9,698 nucleotides of DNA from Acidobacteriota bacterium (lineage in GTDB: Bacteria; Acidobacteriota; Terriglobia; Bryobacterales; Bryobacteraceae), in contig CANIFK010000142.1 of NCBI GenBank assembly GCA_947466555.1, forward strand, positions 1-9,698. Direction: 5' to 3'. Position 1 is the stretch's first letter; the number at the start of each line of letters is the position of its first letter. Below the pieces are notes generated by a model that worked only from the letters and a program-made list of their open reading frames with translations, was not told the DNA's origin and made no database searches. Below, piece by piece: positions 5,886 to 9,698 of this stretch. Position numbers and translations under genes: made by a program.

Positions 5886-7883
5886 GTGCTCCCTCTCCTC
5901 CTCGCCGTCCTCATCCCCATCGATCTCACCGCGCTGAAGCCCGGCCCCATCACCGTCTCCGCCGACAGCAATACCGCCACTGTGCAATGGTCCGACGAAA
6001 CCAACCAACCCTGGCAAGCCGTCTTCAACCTCGAATCCACCCGCCCCCTCCTCGCCGCCATCCGCCAGAACAACAAAAACGTCATCGAAAACGCTGTCCC
6101 GCTCTACACCGCCACCACCGGCAAACGCCGCGGCGGCTTCGACGAATTCTTCGACTTCCCGCCCTCCCATCCCGAGGGCACCCGCTCCCACCAGGCCACC
6201 CACAAACCCGCCGCCGCCCGAGCCGTAACCATAGGCGACCGTGTCGAAATCACCTTCGACGGTTTCCAAATGGGCCCGTTCAACGGCGCCATCACCTACA
6301 CCTTCTATCCCGCCTCCCGCCTCATCCAACAAGCCGCCGTCGCCGCCACCACTGAGCCCGACACGGCGTACTTCTACGACGCGGGCCTTCGCATGGCCGT
6401 CCCCCGCGATTCCCGGCCCGGTAATAACATGGACTCCGAAGTCACTTACTACAACACCGCCGGCCACATAACTACCGCCCGCCCCAACACCAGCGAGAAA
6501 CTACCCGTCGCCGTCCGGTACCGCACGCTCGCCGCCCGCGCCCAGGGCGGGTCCATCGCCGTCTTCCCCACGCCCCACAAATACTTCATGCCTCGCGATT
6601 TCACCACAAACATGGGCTATCTGTGGCACACCGCCTTCCGCGGCCAGGTTTCCCTCGGCATCCGCCAACTCCCCGACGACAACTCCCGCTTCTATCCCTG
6701 GATGAATGCCCCGCCCGGCACCGCCCAACGCATGAATGTCTTCTACATAGTAAGTACAGGCGCCGCCCAGCCGTTACTCGACGAAGTCACGAAATACACC
6801 AATCGGGACAAGTTCCCCCACCTGCCCAACTACATCACGGTTGCCCCCCACTGGCACTTCGCCTACACCGTCCAGGCCATGGCCCAGCCCGCCTCCTGGG
6901 TCCCGCCCTTTAAACCGGTCCTCAAGGGCATGGGAGTCGATGCCGCCATCATCGCCGACTTCCACGGCGACGGCCACCCGCAGGACCAAACCGAACTCCG
7001 TTTAAAAGAGCTCGACGCGTACTTCCGCCACACTCGCGCCCAATCGGACAAGGACTTCCTCCTTATCCCGTCGGAGGAAGCCAACGTCCATTACGGTGGC
7101 CACTGGGCCGTCACCTTCCCCAAGCCCGTCTACTGGATCATGGCGCCCCTCGGCACCGAATCCACAAAGAAGCAGGTGCCCAACTACGGCACCGTCTACA
7201 CCATCGGCAGCGCCAAAGCTCTGCTCGAAATGCTGAAGACTGAAAACGGCGTCGCCTACCAAACCCACCCGCGCACCAAAGGCTCCAAGGACTACCCCGA
7301 CAAAATCAAAACCACCGAACACTTCCTCCACTCCAGCTACTTCGGGGCCGGCTGGAAACAGATGCCCGCCGACATGTCCTCCCGGCGCCTCGGTGAACGC
7401 AGCCTCAAACTCCTCGACGACATGAGCAACTGGGGCCTGCGAAAGAAACTTCTCGCCGAAGTCGACGTCTTTCAAATCGATTCCACCCACGAACTCTACG
7501 CCCACATGAACATCAACTACGTGCGCGCCCCCCAACTCCCCACTTACGATAACTACGGCCAGTTACTCAAAACCATGGACGCGGGCGACTTCTTCGTTTC
7601 CACCGGCGAAGTCCTCGTTCCCGATCACACAATTCGGGAATCCGCCCCCAACCAACTTGCCGTCACCGCCCAAATCCGCAACACGTTTCCCCTCGAATTC
7701 GCCGAACTCGTTTGGGGCGACGGCACCAACACCTACCGCGAAATCCACCCCCTCACCACCACCCGCGCTTTCGCCAACCCAACCATTCAGTTCACCGCTA
7801 AAACGCCCAACTGGCGCTGGGCCCGCCTCGCCATCTGGGACATCGCCGGCAACGGAGCGTTCGCCAACCCCGTCTGGCGGTAA
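5886..7883 (+). CDS. Secreted PHP-like metallohydrolase, CehA/McbA-like
   Basis: A 665-residue protein starting at GTG 5886, the only start after an in-frame stop at 5871-5873. The first 11 residues are hydrophobic (MLPLLLAVLIP), suggesting a short, atypical signal peptide without a basic N-region. Residues about 20-330 look like a beta-rich domain. The region about 330-600 resembles the PHP-type metallohydrolase fold of CehA/McbA relatives: D358-F-H360-G-D362-G-H364, E397-E398, H402 and H406 in VHYGGH, H461-P462 and D532-S-T-H535. These are plausible metal ligands. The C-terminal GDFFVSTGEV (about 568-577) matches the conserved glycine-rich end of such proteins. It would hydrolyse an ester or phosphoester outside the cytoplasm; the substrate is unknown. 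The family assignment is from motif pattern only. It diverges from the SDR gene and converges on the hypothetical gene 7 bp downstream of its TAA. Confidence 0.8.
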   Translation: MLPLLLAVLIPIDLTALKPGPITVSADSNTATVQWSDETNQPWQAVFNLESTRPLLAAIRQNNKNVIENAVPLYTATTGKRRGGFDEFFDFPPSHPEGTRSHQATHKPAAARAVTIGDRVEITFDGFQMGPFNGAITYTFYPASRLIQQAAVAATTEPDTAYFYDAGLRMAVPRDSRPGNNMDSEVTYYNTAGHITTARPNTSEKLPVAVRYRTLAARAQGGSIAVFPTPHKYFMPRDFTTNMGYLWHTAFRGQVSLGIRQLPDDNSRFYPWMNAPPGTAQRMNVFYIVSTGAAQPLLDEVTKYTNRDKFPHLPNYITVAPHWHFAYTVQAMAQPASWVPPFKPVLKGMGVDAAIIADFHGDGHPQDQTELRLKELDAYFRHTRAQSDKDFLLIPSEEANVHYGGHWAVTFPKPVYWIMAPLGTESTKKQVPNYGTVYTIGSAKALLEMLKTENGVAYQTHPRTKGSKDYPDKIKTTEHFLHSSYFGAGWKQMPADMSSRRLGERSLKLLDDMSNWGLRKKLLAEVDVFQIDSTHELYAHMNINYVRAPQLPTYDNYGQLLKTMDAGDFFVSTGEVLVPDHTIRESAPNQLAVTAQIRNTFPLEFAELVWGDGTNTYREIHPLTTTRAFANPTIQFTAKTPNWRWARLAIWDIAGNGAFANPVWR

Positions 7884-7890
7884 CCCCAAC

Positions 7891-8517
7891 TCACATCCTC
7901 CCCCGCTTCACCCGATACCCCTCCGGCAACCGGAACCTGGCCGCGTCCGGCTCCCCCGCCGTGTACCCCGTCACCCGGTAATGCCACTTCGATCCGGGTA
8001 TCCCCAACGTTCCCGGCGTGGTCTCCACCTGCTCCATCACCTGGCATCCCAGCCCTGTCGCAAAGGCAATCTCCGAAAACCCGTCGCTCCGCCGGTACCG
8101 CGCCACCTCGTAGCCAGCCACCCGCCCATACCCAACCCGCTCCGTCATCCCATACCGCGTCGCCGTCTTGCTGCATCTCCCATCGTCAGCCTCCGCCCGA
8201 TCGTCATCCCAAGTACACCCGCACTGGCCCCCGCTTGCCGTCCGTTCCTCTTCGTCAATCTGATATCCCAGCCCCTCCGTTCGCAGATATAAACTCCGAA
8301 AAACCCACCGCCTACCCGTAGGTACAAAGAAATGTCGAAACGACTCCTGTTCCACCCGGTTACTCCGCGAGCCATCAGCTCTCACCGCCGTTTCCCCCCA
8401 CATCAGGTCGCGCTCAATTTTGTGCAACCCCCAGCTGTCATTCGACCAACTTTCAACGGTAAACCGAACCGTCCGCGGTGAGTCACCAAATAGCGACACC
8501 ATCCCCATAAACGCCAT
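7891..8517 (-). CDS. Hypothetical protein, probably exported, with four Cys residues
   Basis: I do not recognise the family. From ATG 8517 it has 208 residues. The start is uncertain: ATGs at 8589 and 8580 would overlap the end of the MFS gene, while 8517, 8508 and 8502 lie just after its stop and begin with a short hydrophobic run (MAFMGMVSLFG) that could be a weak signal. Cysteines at 99, 101, 115 and 158 could form disulfides or bind a metal. The last third (about 130-208), with GYEVARYR, GLGC and a terminal FRLPEGYRV, resembles small secreted acidobacterial proteins that end in a F-x-(L/V)-P-E-G-Y tail; this is remembered, not searched. G-rich coding-strand codon use agrees with the MFS gene 22 bp upstream (from TAA 8540 to ATG 8517), suggesting one transcript. 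Confidence 0.65.
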   Translation of the reverse strand: MAFMGMVSLFGDSPRTVRFTVESWSNDSWGLHKIERDLMWGETAVRADGSRSNRVEQESFRHFFVPTGRRWVFRSLYLRTEGLGYQIDEEERTASGGQCGCTWDDDRAEADDGRCSKTATRYGMTERVGYGRVAGYEVARYRRSDGFSEIAFATGLGCQVMEQVETTPGTLGIPGSKWHYRVTGYTAGEPDAARFRLPEGYRVKRGRM

Positions 8518-8539
8518 TCCAAAACATCCGCAAGGCACC

Positions 8540-9698
8540 TTACGCTCCCACCGCCGCCGCCCGCTCCCGTCGCGCCACATCGGCCCCAATCGTCCGCGAT
8601 GCCGCGAACAACACCACCCCCAACGCCACCAGCAATATCGGAATGATCACCATCGCCTGCTGCAACCCGGCCGCCTTAAACACCTCCGTCATCTGCGTCG
8701 CCCCGGCCGCCTCCATCGCCTTCCGCGCCATCCGGTCACTCGCCATCCCCGTAATCAGCGGACCAAACGACGCCCCGCACAAATACATCGCCATAAAGTA
8801 AATCGCCATCGTAATCCCCCGCTGCGTCGGCGCCACGATGTCTTGAATGGACGCATACACAAAGCCGTAATAGGTGTTCATCGTTCCATACGCCAACGTC
8901 AACATTACAATCGCCATCCCCACACTCCCCACCGGCTGAATCACTCCGATATAAGCCAACGGCGCCCCCAACGACGTCAATCCCGCCGCCAGCAGCAGCC
9001 GCCCATTCTTACTCCGATGCCCGAACTTATCTCCCAAATAACCCGCCAGCAGTCCGCCACTTACTCCACCCACCAGATACGCAACGCCCGTCCATGTCCC
9101 CGCTTGGGCCAGCGTCATCTTGTGCACCCGCCCCAGCAGTGCCGGCAGGAACATCCCAATCGCGTACATATTGAAGTTCACAAAAACGCCCGACGCAATA
9201 ATCCACCACAATGTCGGAATCCGCAGCAAACCCCAAATGGAAAGGTTCCCGCCCATATGCCGCACCGTTTCCGTTGCCCCTCGTTCCGGCTCCGTCACAA
9301 ACGCCAGTGCCGGCCCCAGAATCAACGCCGGCAACGCCGCCACCACCATCGCCGTCCGCCAACCCCACGCCTGCGCAATCGGGCCGCTAAAGAAATACGT
9401 CAACGCTCCACCCACCGGCACGCCCAACATAAACAACGCCAACACGCGCGACCGCTGATGGGGCGGAAACAGATCGCCCAGCCACGAAGTCGCTGCCGGC
9501 GCGCAAACCGCCTCCCCTACACCCACGCCCAGCCGCGTCATCAACAGGAACAGAAACGAACTCGCCATCCCGCCCAGTGCGGTCATCGACGTCCAAACCA
9601 CCACGCCCAGTAACATCAACTTCTTCCTGCTCCACCGGTCAGCCACCATCCCCAACGGCACTCCAATGAGTGCATAAATCCAAATAAACAAACTCCCC
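8540..9698 (-). CDS. MFS transporter, spinster-like (5' end outside window)
   Basis: The frame is open at the right edge (minus-strand TTG at 9691 is internal, not a real start), so the first membrane segment is missing. The visible part, about 386 residues, begins in segment 2 and contains motif A as GMVADRWSRKK. The stretch RLGVGVGEAVCAPAATSWLGDLFPP, read in segment 4 and the following loop, is the RxGxGxGEA pattern of spinster-like and related carriers. The second-half motif A equivalent is GYLGDKFGHRSKN. About eleven membrane segments are visible, ending in a basic tail (ARRERAAAVGA) at TAA 8542-8540. It is a proton- or ion-coupled inner-membrane carrier; the substrate is not predictable. 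It probably shares a transcript with the hypothetical gene that follows. Confidence 0.92.
   Translation of the reverse strand, partial: GSLFIWIYALIGVPLGMVADRWSRKKLMLLGVVVWTSMTALGGMASSFLFLLMTRLGVGVGEAVCAPAATSWLGDLFPPHQRSRVLALFMLGVPVGGALTYFFSGPIAQAWGWRTAMVVAALPALILGPALAFVTEPERGATETVRHMGGNLSIWGLLRIPTLWWIIASGVFVNFNMYAIGMFLPALLGRVHKMTLAQAGTWTGVAYLVGGVSGGLLAGYLGDKFGHRSKNGRLLLAAGLTSLGAPLAYIGVIQPVGSVGMAIVMLTLAYGTMNTYYGFVYASIQDIVAPTQRGITMAIYFMAMYLCGASFGPLITGMASDRMARKAMEAAGATQMTEVFKAAGLQQAMVIIPILLVALGVVLFAASRTIGADVARRERAAAVGA

Noticed and set aside
5844..6467. N-terminal extension of the SDR frame to a 457-codon protein
   Set aside because: The extra residues are Gly/Val/Glu-rich and antisense to the metallohydrolase; the SDR fold begins right at ATG 5843.
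8420..9613. 397-codon + strand frame opposite the MFS gene
   Set aside because: Composed mainly of Arg, His, Pro and Gln with no hydrophobic core or motif; antisense to a clear membrane transporter.

Overview
The window is GC-rich, densely coded DNA from a free-living bacterium. The protein families point to Acidobacteriota, probably the Solibacter/Bryobacter group: an acidobacterial-style ABC-2 permease, a PknB-like kinase with an Ig-like exterior, a CehA/McbA-like secreted metallohydrolase and a spinster-like MFS carrier. This taxonomic call is inference from remembered families, not from a marker gene. No RNA gene, CRISPR array, insertion sequence or integrase is visible.

Layout. A leftward block runs from about 5843 down to position 1. 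It holds an SDR oxidoreductase (5843-5094), a transmembrane Ser/Thr protein kinase (about 5030-2898), an ABC-2 type ATPase (2850-2086) and a very large membrane protein (2079 to beyond position 1). Diverging from the SDR across only 42 bp is a secreted PHP-like metallohydrolase on the + strand (5886-7883). It converges, with 7 bp between stop codons, on a second leftward pair: a hypothetical protein (about 8517-7891) preceded by an MFS transporter (beyond 9698 down to 8540). No stretch over 300 bp lacks a gene.

The most unusual object is the membrane protein at 1-2079. Its single uninterrupted frame of 693 codons carries an ABC-2 permease whose middle is occupied by a complete beta-lactamase/PBP-like serine hydrolase with all three catalytic motifs (SxxK, YSN, HSG). 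Three membrane segments precede the hydrolase, which predicts that it faces the periplasm. The ATPase next door ends 6 bp before this gene, so the two should form one transporter: an exporter with a built-in periplasmic hydrolase.

A second striking signal is a sharp GC-skew reversal in the 47-bp gap between the kinase and ATPase genes (about 2880-2895). The + strand is G-rich to its left and C-rich to its right, whichever strand the genes are on, so the four leftward genes of the block use opposite third-base preferences on the two sides. Left and right parts may therefore have different histories, or the switch may mark a replication or inversion boundary. Other points of interest are the shortened C-lobe and unusual exterior of the kinase, and a perfect 8-bp inverted repeat in the divergent promoter gap.
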